A stretch of DNA of 64,000 nucleotides from an uncultured Lachnospiraceae bacterium (GTDB lineage: Bacteria; Bacillota; Clostridia; Lachnospirales; Lachnospiraceae): positions 1-64,000 of the forward strand of contig UQLY01000011.1 in NCBI GenBank assembly GCA_900542015.1, written 5' to 3'. The notes beneath the pieces are model-generated. The model ran no database searches. It was not told the origin of the DNA and worked only from the letters and a program-made list of their open reading frames with translations. The position numbers were made by a program, and so were the translations under genes. Below, piece by piece: positions 52,149 through 60,698 of this stretch (position 1 is its first letter; each line of letters begins with the position of its first letter).

Positions 52149-52352
52149 CGGCAGGAAAAAACCTGCCGCAATCAGAAAATTGACAGATATCAAAGGAAAC
52201 CTTTATAAAAACGCCGGTACTTAATCCGCGTATTTTGCGGATTTACGTACCGCTGCGTTTTTATAGAGCGAAAGCGTGTTTCCGTGATATCTGTCAATTT
52301 TCTGATTGCGGCGCCCTTTTAGCCTACACTGATTGCGGCGCCTTTTAGCCTA
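52149..52352 (-). repeat. Core-in-hairpin element, copy D, with duplicated flank
   Basis: Perfect 28-bp arms at 52165-52192 and 52285-52312. The core starts TCAAAGGAAACC and ends GTTTCCGTGA with P3 CTTTATAAAAACGC, P4 CGGTAC/GTACCG and ATCCGC/GCGGAT. The distal side abuts a second hairpin CGGCAGG/CCTGCCG (52149-52168), whose loop gives T6 on the minus strand. The flank CTGATTGCGGCGCC with TTTTAGCCTA occurs twice in tandem on the right (52302-52328, 52330-52352). It is 3' of the RelQ-like gene. Confidence 0.93.
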
Positions 52353-52364
52353 GCCGTCCTCTCT

Positions 52365-53021
52365 TTATTCCGTCTCCTCCCCGCCTTTTTCATTGGCGAT
52401 TTCCTGCACCTGTTCGTTGAGCGAAAGCATTCTGGCGTCCAGCTCGGAAACCATGTTTGCACATTCCACCAGTTCCCGTTTGATATGCTCCGGCGCGTTT
52501 CCTTCAAATTTATAATGTATCTTATGCTCCAGGCTCGCCCAGAAATCCATGGCAACAGTCCTGATCTGGATTTCCACCTTTGTGTCCACAATGCGGTCGG
52601 ACAAAAAAATCGGCACGGTTACAATCAGATGATAGCTTTTGTATCCGCTGGGCTTCGGGTTCAGAATATAATCCTTTACCGAAATCACTTTGATATCGTT
52701 CTGGTTAATGATCATTTCCGCAATTCTGTAAATATCCGAAGTAAAGGAACAGATCACGCGCACGCCCGCGATATCGTTCACATACTTTACCATATTGTCA
52801 ATCGTGGATTCATAGCCGTGCTTTTTCAGCTTTTTAACAATGCTCTGAGGCGTCTTAATCCTTGATTTGATATGCTCGATGGGATTGTACTGGTGCACAT
52901 GCTGAAACTCATCGTTTAAAATTTCAAGCTTCGTCCCGATTTCCTTTAAAGCGGAATTATAAATCAATACGACTTCTTCCCAACTTTCCACGTCGTTGTT
53001 ACGTTCCTGTTTCGTTTCCAA
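52365..53021 (-). CDS. relQ: Small alarmone synthetase (RelQ/YjbM type)
   Basis: 218 residues from TTG 53021 with GAGGTG upstream. The single (p)ppGpp synthetase domain has SRIKTPQSIVKKLKKHGYE, NDIAGVRVICSFTSDIYRIA, SVKDYILNPKPSGYKSYHLI and VEIQIRTVAMDFWASLEHKI, the G-loop and catalytic region. There is no hydrolase, TGS or ACT domain, and the size fits RelQ rather than Rel. It makes ppGpp or pppGpp independent of the ribosome, for instance in wall stress. Confidence 0.94.
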   Translation of the reverse strand: METKQERNNDVESWEEVVLIYNSALKEIGTKLEILNDEFQHVHQYNPIEHIKSRIKTPQSIVKKLKKHGYESTIDNMVKYVNDIAGVRVICSFTSDIYRIAEMIINQNDIKVISVKDYILNPKPSGYKSYHLIVTVPIFLSDRIVDTKVEIQIRTVAMDFWASLEHKIHYKFEGNAPEHIKRELVECANMVSELDARMLSLNEQVQEIANEKGGEETE

Positions 53022-53173
53022 TATCCGTCACCTCAATGGTCGTTTTCTGACATTATTTTATCATATTTCTGACTGACATGTACAAAATAAACGGCAATTT
53101 TATTCTTTTTTCATTTTCCGCCCGGCGTACAGCCGCCTTTTTTGCCTCGAAGCGCAGCCAACCTTTTCCGATA

Positions 53174-53202
53174 TTGCTCCCTTTCCGAACCTTTGCTATA
53201 AT
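53174..53202 (+). promoter_or_regulatory. Promoter of the 88-residue protein gene
   Basis: TTGCTC (53174-53179), a 17-bp spacer, then TATAAT (53197-53202). The leader to ATG 53257 is about 45 nt and holds AAAGGAG. Confidence 0.65.
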
Positions 53203-53256
53203 AACCCTCGAAACTATTGAAAACAATCGGTTAAGACAACCGGGAAAGGAGCCGCC

Positions 53257-53523
53257 ATGTTTCGTCTTTGGGGTAAGATCCGGAAGGATAATCATCTGCT
53301 GAAAGATACTGTATTCGCCGAGGAAAGCGACGACACGAGAACGCACAAAATTTTTCGCGGGCTGGAAGAAATCTGTTATGAATTTGACCTGGAAAAACCG
53401 ATCTGGCTGGATAAAACCGTCGAAGAATTTAAACGTCATGACAAAACGCGTTTTTATCAGGATAATTTTATAGAAGAAATTGATTTTGATTATCTGGAAA
53501 TTCAGATTATCGAAGAAGATTAA
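53257..53523 (+). CDS. Conserved small protein of unknown function
   Basis: 88 residues, ATG 53257 after AAAGGAGCCGCC. It starts basic (MFRLWGKIRKDNHLLKDTVF) and ends strongly acidic (FIEEIDFDYLEIQIIEED). No Cys, no membrane helix. TRTHKIFRGLEEICYEFDLE and PIWLDKTVEEFKRHDKTRFY suggest a compact alpha/beta fold. I believe close relatives occur in Lachnospiraceae, but no function is known. A longer minus-strand frame over the same DNA was rejected. Confidence 0.78.
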   Translation: MFRLWGKIRKDNHLLKDTVFAEESDDTRTHKIFRGLEEICYEFDLEKPIWLDKTVEEFKRHDKTRFYQDNFIEEIDFDYLEIQIIEED

Positions 53524-53575
53524 CAAATATAAAAAACAATTATAAAACAGTTTGTAAAAGTTTTGCATAAAAAGT

Positions 53576-53604
53576 TTGACATCCGGAATAATATGTTGTA
53601 GTAT
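53576..53604 (+). promoter_or_regulatory. Promoter of the TrhA-like gene
   Basis: TTGACA (53576-53581), 17 bp, TAGTAT (53599-53604). It lies about 50 nt before the ATG. Confidence 0.65.
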
Positions 53605-53659
53605 CAAGCTAACACGACGTAGTTTTGAAAACCGCTTATTGTATTTAGGAGGTCATTTT

Positions 53660-54307
53660 ATGAATATATCGATTCGTGAACCGGGAAGCGCCATCACTCA
53701 CTTTATCGCTATGGTACTGGCGATGGGAAGCGCGGTTCCTCTATTGATAAAAGCGTCCGAACTTGGCACAATCTGCACCGTCGCCATGTTCATCTTTATC
53801 AGCAGCATGATTTTGCTTTACGGAGCAAGCGCGACCTATCATTCGGTCAACGTAGCTCCCAATATCATAAAAATTTTCAAAAAAATCGATCATATGATGA
53901 TCTTTGTCATGATTGCAGGTTCCTATACTCCCGTATGCCTCCTGGTACTGGATCATCAGACCGGTTACCGTATGCTGTTATCCGTATGGGGCATCGCGCT
54001 GATCGGCATTCTGATCAAAGCGCTCTGGATTACCTGTCCGAAATGGTTTTCCTCCCTGCTGTATATCGGAATGGGCTGGATCTGTGTCAGCGCAATCCGT
54101 CCTCTGATTCAGACCTTATCCACGGTGGCATTCCTCTGGCTTCTTGCGGGCGGTCTCCTGTATACAATAGGAGGCGTGATCTATGCACTGAAATTAAAGG
54201 TGTTCAATGCAAAGCACGCCTACTTTGGTTCTCATGAAATCTTCCACTTATTCATCATGGCAGGAAGTTTCTGCCACTTCATTTTCATGTATCAGTATGT
54301 GATTTAA
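53660..54307 (+). CDS. trhA: TrhA / hemolysin-III family membrane protein
   Basis: 215 residues from ATG 53660 (AGGAGG 7 nt upstream). Seven membrane helices in a PAQR fold. The conserved acidic and His residues are there: REPGSAITHFIAM at the start, ASATYHSVNVAPNIIKIFKK with HxD partner KIDHMMIFVMIAGSYTPVCL, and GSHEIFHLFIMAGSFCHFIF at the end, the likely metal site. The family governs membrane fluidity in some bacteria. The stop overlaps the stop of the convergent pyrophosphorylase gene by 4 bp. Confidence 0.92.
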   Translation: MNISIREPGSAITHFIAMVLAMGSAVPLLIKASELGTICTVAMFIFISSMILLYGASATYHSVNVAPNIIKIFKKIDHMMIFVMIAGSYTPVCLLVLDHQTGYRMLLSVWGIALIGILIKALWITCPKWFSSLLYIGMGWICVSAIRPLIQTLSTVAFLWLLAGGLLYTIGGVIYALKLKVFNAKHAYFGSHEIFHLFIMAGSFCHFIFMYQYVI

Positions 54308-55530
54308 AGCGATACGCCGTTCAACCGCAGCAGCTCTCTGGCGGTTTCAACGCTGTCCACGCCGGTAGCGTTTTTAATGGGCGCAAACTCTTTATTCCTT
54401 ATGACCTCAAAGGGCAGACAGCTCTTTAGGTCATGGATCATATCCAGGACAAGCTGTTCAAACTTGTAGCCGTTGGGCTTCTCCGGTTTTACTTCGTTTC
54501 CTTCCCCGTCCAGACAGGTAATCTTTTTTTCCACCAGATGATGCACAAGTTTATGGGACATAATGTCCTCCAGCGCGGGAACGGAAAACAGGTAATTTAA
54601 GATAACTCCGTAATTATACGCAAGCTCGCCCTTTTCGTCCCGCTGATTTCTCATTTCCTCAGTCAATTCATAATATTCCACAATGGACGGTCTGCCGTCC
54701 TCGAGACACATCACGCCTACCCGTTCCTCGGGACACGCTTTGCGGACGACTTTCGATCCGACCTCTACCCCGCTGTCGATCACAGCTCCGATAAATACCG
54801 GATCAGCGATCTTTTGCAGCACGTTATCCACGGAAAAAATATTCAGCCATTCAATGCCCATTTCATGAATTTTCCTAAGAAGACCGTTGCGCTCCAGCGA
54901 AACAAACCACCCGCCGTTTCCGTTGGGAGAAGTGGAAATCTTGCTTTTTGTCTCTAAAAGCACCTTTCCTTCGTAATCTACAGCCGGCGCCATTTCCTGT
55001 TTAAAAAACCATATTTCTTCTTCAGGATATCCGAAATATCCGTTCTTTTTCAAAAAAGCTACCGTCTGATCATGATTTTTCTCGCTGGTCATAATAAATA
55101 GCGGCACCCATGTGTTCGTTTCCGCGACCACCTCCCGGAGGTTATGGATCAGACACTCAAAGATATACAGATCTTTGGTCACGCCGATATTGTAAAGTCC
55201 CTTCGGGTCCTCGGTTCCCAGACGCGTCCCCATGCCTCCGGCAAGAAGCACGGCTCCCACCTTGCGGTTTCGGAGCGCTTCCGTACCCAGCGCTTTAAAT
55301 CGCTCTTTGTTCTTTTCAATCTCATCCGTCTGCATGGAAACGATGGGCGTAATGGCTCCCCGTTTCTTGAGATCAGCCTGTTCTTCCATGCTTTCCACCA
55401 CGGAAAAATCCGTTTTCTCTATTTGCTGCAATAAGGATTCCCGTTCAGACTTCTCCAATTCGTCATAATATTGGAGCAAATGCGTCTGTCCGTATTTTTC
55501 CAGCTTTTCAAATGCCTCCTGATAATCCAA
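54304..55530 (-). CDS. UDP-sugar (UDPGP-type) pyrophosphorylase
   Basis: About 408 residues from TTG 55530, 8 nt after AAAGGAG; an ATG at 55560 has a weaker site. The nucleotidyltransferase loop LLAGGMGTRLGTEDPKGLYN is near residue 95. STSPNGNGGWFVSLERNG and NIFSVDNVLQKIADPVFIGA are sugar- and metal-binding parts, and KPNGYKFEQLVLDMI follows. This is the family of UDP-GlcNAc and UDP-Glc pyrophosphorylases of eukaryotic type, also in Lachnospiraceae. The sugar cannot be told from sequence. Confidence 0.9.
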   Translation of the reverse strand: MDYQEAFEKLEKYGQTHLLQYYDELEKSERESLLQQIEKTDFSVVESMEEQADLKKRGAITPIVSMQTDEIEKNKERFKALGTEALRNRKVGAVLLAGGMGTRLGTEDPKGLYNIGVTKDLYIFECLIHNLREVVAETNTWVPLFIMTSEKNHDQTVAFLKKNGYFGYPEEEIWFFKQEMAPAVDYEGKVLLETKSKISTSPNGNGGWFVSLERNGLLRKIHEMGIEWLNIFSVDNVLQKIADPVFIGAVIDSGVEVGSKVVRKACPEERVGVMCLEDGRPSIVEYYELTEEMRNQRDEKGELAYNYGVILNYLFSVPALEDIMSHKLVHHLVEKKITCLDGEGNEVKPEKPNGYKFEQLVLDMIHDLKSCLPFEVIRNKEFAPIKNATGVDSVETARELLRLNGVSL

Positions 55531-55614
55531 TCCCTTTTCTCCTTTCCGATAAATCATCATCTTTCACACTACTGAATATTATACATGATATAACCGCTTT
55601 TTCCAACTCATAAA

Positions 55615-56529
55615 TCAATCCAGGGACAATCCGTCAAAAAAGTCGTAGGCGCCCAGTTTTTCTTCCCTGTAACGCATAAAATACGCCTTCATCTGGGGGT
55701 GTTCCTCTCCGAGATCATATAAGACTTCGTCAAAATTGTCCTCTCTCAGACAGCCCAGATCTAAAAACAGCATCATATATTCGGCATCCTCGCCGTGCTC
55801 CTCTTTCAGGACCTGCCATGTTTCATCGCTTTCACAGCCTTTTGTATGAGAAAGCAGATACTCCGTCAGCTCTTTTCTGTGAGCATCCGCTAACCCCTTA
55901 TCGTATAAAAGGCGCAAAAATGCAAGGCGCACCTTTCTTTTTCTCTTTTCCGACAAAAAATACTCCAGATCGTTTTCCCGGCTGCCATAGTCCTCTTCCC
56001 CGCACAGCAACAGCTTCGTGTATCCCTCCATATCGTCGCCGTGAAGAATCGTCAGCATCCTTGCGTCCCACAGCGCAAGCCACTCCTTATCGTCCGTTCC
56101 GGTAGTCCGAAACAGATAGGGCGCGTCCAAAACGCCGCAGGTTGCCGCCAGCAAAGAGCCGAAGCCCCTGATGTCGTCCTGCTGTCCTGCTCCGGCTTCC
56201 ACAAGGCAGACACGCTTTAAGCTGCCGCACTCCGCAAATAACGCTTTGCCCAGATCGTAGGGCTGCTTGGGCAGATAGATTTCTTCCAGATCGCGGCAGT
56301 GGGCAAACGCCCAATCGCCTATTGCCCGGACGGTTTCAGGCACATAAATGCGGAAAATCCCAGCCTGATTAAAAAAAGCCTTTTTCCCGACGGCGCAGAC
56401 GACCATGTCTCCGATCCGCGAAGGTATGACCACTTCCGTTTTCTTTCCGTCATATCCGGTAATCTGTGCACCCGATTCTGAAATTGTATAAAAGTACACG
56501 GCGCCTGCCGCCTCATATCGCTGCTGCAT
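55615..56529 (-). CDS. Leucine-rich-repeat (BspA-like) protein
   Basis: 304 residues with no signal peptide, so cytoplasmic. Residues 15-125 have the BspA-type LRR_5 pattern (EVVIPSRIGDMVVCAVGKKA, IYVPETVRAIGDWAFAHCRD, LEEIYLPKQPYDLGKALFAE). The second half is helical and acidic with no named domain (RKRKVRLAFLRLLYDKGLAD, GEDAEYMMLFLDLGCLREDN). It follows the MoxR-like ATPase gene by 19 bp in the same direction, so it may be a substrate or adaptor of that ATPase-VWA pair. Confidence 0.82.
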   Translation of the reverse strand: MQQRYEAAGAVYFYTISESGAQITGYDGKKTEVVIPSRIGDMVVCAVGKKAFFNQAGIFRIYVPETVRAIGDWAFAHCRDLEEIYLPKQPYDLGKALFAECGSLKRVCLVEAGAGQQDDIRGFGSLLAATCGVLDAPYLFRTTGTDDKEWLALWDARMLTILHGDDMEGYTKLLLCGEEDYGSRENDLEYFLSEKRKRKVRLAFLRLLYDKGLADAHRKELTEYLLSHTKGCESDETWQVLKEEHGEDAEYMMLFLDLGCLREDNFDEVLYDLGEEHPQMKAYFMRYREEKLGAYDFFDGLSLD

Positions 56530-56548
56530 CCCAAAACTCCCGCTTTAT

Positions 56549-58045
56549 TTACAAATTCAATTCCCGGATTTCCCGGATCAACTGATCCGTTCTTTCGGAT
56601 AATAATAACTGCTCGTTATGTTTTTGATACGCCTCGCAGCCGAAGGTAGCGATAAAACCTGCCGAATCATTATTAACGGTCAGCTCGGTAACCAGAATCA
56701 GCATTTCGTTACCCTCTGCAAACGCCTGATCCACAAAAGCAAACAGCGCATCCAGTTCGCCCTTGCAAACTTCCGTCGCCTCTTTCATCCCGGCAACCTG
56801 TCCGTCGAATTTTGCCTTTACGACTGCAAATACCTGTTCCGTGGAGGCAAAGCGCTGCGTGACCGCTTCCCTCTTTGCTTCCTCCATAAAGCGGATCAGT
56901 CGTTTCTGTTTCTTCCGGTCCGCGGCAGACAGGGAACCGCTTTTTGCAAGGTTTGATAAAATCTTTTCCCGCGCCTGTATCTGCTTATCCAGCATCGCCA
57001 GGGCGTCGTCAGCCCCCTTAACCGCTTTTAAAGGCGGCATCAGCTCCTGCATATATCTCGCCGTCTCCATATGCTCCTTGATATGGGACATTACCCTATC
57101 AATCAACATGCCCAGCAAAGACAGTCTTTCGTCAAAAGGCGCCTGCTTTGCTTTTTCCAGAATTTCATCCGTAACCTCTCCCCGCAAAATCTCATCCACA
57201 TGGTAATCCTTTTTATACTTTTGATACAGGTCGTAATACGCGCCAAACTCCTTGACGATTTTATCGTTGCGGATATATTGTCCGATCAGGGTTTCGGTCA
57301 CAGGGAGCTTTTCTTCCTCATACAGATACAGAATCTGGGATAAATCCTCCCAGCCGCGCGCCGTCACATACAGTCTGCCCTTTACCGTCGTTTCGATATG
57401 ATAGAAATATTCCTTTTTCAGTTCTAAAAAGCTGACAATCGCGCCGTGAATGCCCATTTCCCTCGCATAGACCTTCCACGCGTCGTAATCCGCTTCTACC
57501 TCCAGCACCTTTAAACGGTCCATGGTAACCACGTCAAACTCTCTGACTGACTTATTATATTCGGGCGGATTACCCGCCGTGACAATGATCCAGCCTTCGG
57601 GAACCCGGTGTCTGCCGAAGGTTTTGTACTGGAGAAATTGCAGCATGGACGGCGATAAGGTCTCGGACACGCAGTTAATCTCATCCAAAAACAAAATGCC
57701 TTCCTTCATGCCGCTTTGTTCCATGGTCTCATACACCGAGGCAATAATCTCACTCATGGTATATTCCGATACCTGAAATTCTTCCTGCCCATATTCTTTT
57801 TTCACAATATAAGGAAGCCCCAGCGCCGATTGTCTGGTGTGGTGCGTCATGGAATAAGATACCAGCGCGATTCCCAGCTCCGACGCCACCTGCTCCATAA
57901 TCGCGGTCTTGCCGATACCCGGCGCGCCCAGCAGAAAAATCGGTCTCTGCCTTACTACGGGAATCCGATATTCTCCAAACTCGTCCTTTTTCAGATACAA
58001 TCTGACGGAATCCTTAATATAATCCTTCGCCTGTCTGATGTTCAT
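56549..58045 (-). CDS. MoxR-type AAA+ ATPase
   Basis: 498 residues from ATG 58045 (GGAGAAGGAAG upstream). Walker A GAPGIGKTAIMEQV is near residue 38, Walker B ILFLDEINCVSETL near residue 120, and a sensor region IIVTAGNPPEYNKSVREFDV follows. The C-terminal half is helical, with a coiled-coil-like part. MoxR ATPases work with VWA-domain proteins as chaperones that assemble or activate complexes. The VWA gene lies directly upstream and overlaps the start by 32 bp. Confidence 0.92.
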   Translation of the reverse strand: MNIRQAKDYIKDSVRLYLKKDEFGEYRIPVVRQRPIFLLGAPGIGKTAIMEQVASELGIALVSYSMTHHTRQSALGLPYIVKKEYGQEEFQVSEYTMSEIIASVYETMEQSGMKEGILFLDEINCVSETLSPSMLQFLQYKTFGRHRVPEGWIIVTAGNPPEYNKSVREFDVVTMDRLKVLEVEADYDAWKVYAREMGIHGAIVSFLELKKEYFYHIETTVKGRLYVTARGWEDLSQILYLYEEEKLPVTETLIGQYIRNDKIVKEFGAYYDLYQKYKKDYHVDEILRGEVTDEILEKAKQAPFDERLSLLGMLIDRVMSHIKEHMETARYMQELMPPLKAVKGADDALAMLDKQIQAREKILSNLAKSGSLSAADRKKQKRLIRFMEEAKREAVTQRFASTEQVFAVVKAKFDGQVAGMKEATEVCKGELDALFAFVDQAFAEGNEMLILVTELTVNNDSAGFIATFGCEAYQKHNEQLLLSERTDQLIREIRELNL

Positions 58046-59450
58046 CTTCCTTCTCCTTTTCCTCCATCGCTTCCAAATCCGGCTCCCCAAGCACGACCTC
58101 GATCGCCCAGACGGGCACCTCCGGCTTTTTATCATCTTCATTCAAAAATACAAATATCGTATCATAAGCGGGCATTGCCGGCGGATAAATCCCGTAGCCG
58201 TCCGTAAAATAAATCAATCCCTTCAGATTTTCAAATTCTCCCTTTGCAATCTGCCCGTCCACATATTCAAACACGGGGCGGAAATCCGTAGAGCCGAACC
58301 CCCTCAGCTTCCCCGATGCAAGAAACGCGTCAAAATCCTCTTCACAGGTAATCTTCGTATCCATTTGTATCTCCATATCGCACTGAATAATATGGACGTT
58401 GACCTTACTGAAAAAATTTTCACTCTGCTTTAAAATGGAATAAGTCTTTTTCAAAAAAGCCTGCACCAGCGCTCCCCTGCAGGAAGCCGAGGTATCGATA
58501 GCAATGACAAACTCCTTTACCTTTTTGACATCTTTATACTCCAACGGTTCCACCAGGGGCATATTGCCGTATTGGGAAAGTCCGTAAGTATAGTAAATAT
58601 AATCAAATTCATCATCGTTGACGGTCATATCCTCGGAAAGACAGGTAAACCGCCGCAAAATCTCTCCATAATCATACCGGTCCCTGGTCGCCTCTCCCAG
58701 ATTGGCGTCCAGGCTCTCCGACTTGGTCTTATCCTTGGAAAAGCTTTTCAGATCCGCCTTGATCCGCTCGCTGATCCGTTGAAACTGCTCCTGCCCGATG
58801 GTCATTTCTTCTTTTACGTTCCATGTCGTATGTTCATCCACATGGCTTAAGGAAATCAGTTCCTTCAGCTCCTCGGGCTTTAAAGAATGCTTTTGCAGAT
58901 AGCGGTAAATATGCTCTGCGGTAAAAGGCACCTTTTTGGGCACTTTCACAGGAGCGCTTCCGGTCTGGTTCCATGCGGTCTGCCTTTCAAACTCTTCCTC
59001 GCTGTCTTTGCCGTTCATCGCATCCCTGAGGTTTCTGATGCTTTCCCGCAGCCTGTCGTCCTTTTTCAGCGAAGCGCCGTGAAGCCCCAGCTCTAAAATG
59101 GTATTTTCCGCCGCAAGATCGGCGGCAAGGTCCCAAAGCCCGGTATCCAGCCTGCCGTATTGGTAACTATGATAAAAAATACAATGGAACAGGATATGCA
59201 GATACATCCTTACTGCAAAGGCAGGCTCCCTTTCATAACGCTTCAACAGCCAGACCGGATCATAATAAAGCCTGCTGCCGTCCGTCGCCGCTCCCGAAAG
59301 CCCCGGTCTCGCCTCCGGCTGCAGGGCTGCCGCCGCCACATCCAGAAAACGCAGATTGACCACGATACTGTCGGAGGCAAGCCTCATAATGTGTGCCGAG
59401 AGCTCCTTAATCTTATTCAGTTGTTCCTGTTCTTTTGCTGTCAAAGCCAA
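58014..59450 (-). CDS. VWA-like domain protein (DUF2201 type), partner of the MoxR ATPase
   Basis: About 478 residues from TTG 59450, 8 nt after GGAGG; an ATG at 59465 is possible but lacks a site. The N-terminal DUF2201 part resembles a metallopeptidase (MYLHILFHCIFYHSYQYGRL; the usual HExxH Glu is missing). The C-terminal part is a VWA-like fold: KEFVIAIDTSASCRGALVQA carries the DxSxS MIDAS motif, and LKGLIYFTDGYGIYPP ends it. Its overlap with the ATPase gene supports a two-part machine. Confidence 0.9.
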   Translation of the reverse strand: MALTAKEQEQLNKIKELSAHIMRLASDSIVVNLRFLDVAAAALQPEARPGLSGAATDGSRLYYDPVWLLKRYEREPAFAVRMYLHILFHCIFYHSYQYGRLDTGLWDLAADLAAENTILELGLHGASLKKDDRLRESIRNLRDAMNGKDSEEEFERQTAWNQTGSAPVKVPKKVPFTAEHIYRYLQKHSLKPEELKELISLSHVDEHTTWNVKEEMTIGQEQFQRISERIKADLKSFSKDKTKSESLDANLGEATRDRYDYGEILRRFTCLSEDMTVNDDEFDYIYYTYGLSQYGNMPLVEPLEYKDVKKVKEFVIAIDTSASCRGALVQAFLKKTYSILKQSENFFSKVNVHIIQCDMEIQMDTKITCEEDFDAFLASGKLRGFGSTDFRPVFEYVDGQIAKGEFENLKGLIYFTDGYGIYPPAMPAYDTIFVFLNEDDKKPEVPVWAIEVVLGEPDLEAMEEKEKEDEHQTGEGLY

Positions 59451-59485
59451 ACACGGCACCTCCATATGCTACATGGTATCAAACA

Positions 59486-60178
59486 TTACATAAAACCGGC
59501 AAATACGGATGCTCCTATCACGGTCAGAATACCTGCCACCGCCACGGAAAGACTGCTCATAGCGCCCTCCACTTCTCCCATTTCCAACGCTTTTGCCGTA
59601 CCCAGGGCATGGGAGGCGGAACCGATACCGACTCCTTTTGCCACGGGTTCCGTAATATGAAACAGTTTACAGATAGCTTCCGCAAACACATTTCCGATAA
59701 TACCCGTAATCACAATTACCGCTATGGTAATCGTTACCACGCCGCCCAGTTCCTCGGAAACGCCCATTCCAATCGCCGTGGTAACGGACTTTGGCAGCAT
59801 CGTCACATACAGTTCATGGCTCAGTCCCGCCAGTTTACTCATGACCAAAATGCTGCAAAGGGATGTCAGTACCCCCGCCACAAGACCTGCAATAATCGCC
59901 GCTGCGTTTTCCTTCAGCTTGGAAAACTGTTCATACAGCGGTACGGCAAGGGCGACGGTCGCCGGAGTCAGCAGATAACTGATATATTTCGCTCCTTCAT
60001 AATATACCTTATAATCAATCCGAAAAGTCACTAAAAACAAAATAACCGCGATGATGGAAATCAGCATCGGATTACAAACCGCCAGTTTTGTCTTTTTCTT
60101 GATCCACATTCCGATTTCATAAGTAAAAAGTGTAATAAATACGCCGAAAAATACCGACTGTCCGATAAATTCTTTCAT
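59486..60178 (-). CDS. lrgB: LrgB/CidB-family membrane protein
   Basis: 230 residues with about seven membrane helices. AGLVAGVLTSLCSILVMSKL, the conserved MLPKSVTTAIGMGVSEELGG and KGVGIGSASHALGTAKALEM are the LrgB signatures. Relatives influence autolysis or export pyruvate or similar organic acids. The ATG overlaps the stop of lrgA by 4 bp (ATGA). Confidence 0.95.
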   Translation of the reverse strand: MKEFIGQSVFFGVFITLFTYEIGMWIKKKTKLAVCNPMLISIIAVILFLVTFRIDYKVYYEGAKYISYLLTPATVALAVPLYEQFSKLKENAAAIIAGLVAGVLTSLCSILVMSKLAGLSHELYVTMLPKSVTTAIGMGVSEELGGVVTITIAVIVITGIIGNVFAEAICKLFHITEPVAKGVGIGSASHALGTAKALEMGEVEGAMSSLSVAVAGILTVIGASVFAGFM

Positions 60179-60534
60179 TTTTCCTCTCTCTTTCCCCGCA
60201 TCATAAGCTGCGTGACCAGTCCTGAAACTCCCATAACCAGAACGGTCGATATTACCGTCATCAACAGAATTTTACCGCAGACCGGCATCAGCACGTCCCA
60301 GGTATCCAGCAGACCTACCGCCGCGGGAATAAACATAATCGGCATAACCTCTATGAGAAAATCCGCCGCTCCTTTTACCTGTTCCAATTTGACCACTCCC
60401 GTCATCAAAGCAAGAAACAACAACAGCAATCCGTAAATGCCCGCCGGAATCGGCAGAGGAATCACCTCTTTTAAAATCTCTCCCAAAAAAGTAACCGCCA
60501 GAATCAGCAGAAATTGTCTTACATATTTCATCAT
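60175..60534 (-). CDS. lrgA: LrgA/CidA-family membrane protein
   Basis: 119 residues from ATG 60534, close behind AGAGGTG; GTG 60540 is possible. Four membrane helices, including PIPAGIYGLLLLFLALMTGV and FIPAAVGLLDTWDVLMPVCG, match LrgA/CidA, a holin-like partner of LrgB. No LytSR regulator is nearby. Confidence 0.94.
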   Translation of the reverse strand: MMKYVRQFLLILAVTFLGEILKEVIPLPIPAGIYGLLLLFLALMTGVVKLEQVKGAADFLIEVMPIMFIPAAVGLLDTWDVLMPVCGKILLMTVISTVLVMGVSGLVTQLMMRGKREEK

Positions 60535-60623
60535 TTGCACCTCTGTTATTCATGATAACACGCACAGTATACTATATTTTACCCCAAACTCCCATACTTG
60601 CACGCAGGAAAAAACAATCTAAT

Positions 60624-60652
60624 TTGAAAAATATGGTATTTTCTTATATAAT
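60624..60652 (+). promoter_or_regulatory. Promoter of the glycosyltransferase gene
   Basis: TTGAAA (60624-60629), 17 bp, TATAAT (60647-60652). It lies about 45 nt before ATG 60699. Confidence 0.78.
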
Positions 60653-60698
60653 GAGGATACGATATTCGGGTTACAGCGCCCGCGAACAAGGTGAAGAA

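Noticed and set aside
53053..53607. 184-residue minus-strand frame over the 88-residue gene
   Set aside because: It is rich in Phe, Ile and Leu in a random-looking order, has no ribosome site, and covers a plus-strand gene that has a good promoter, a ribosome site and charged, protein-like sequence.
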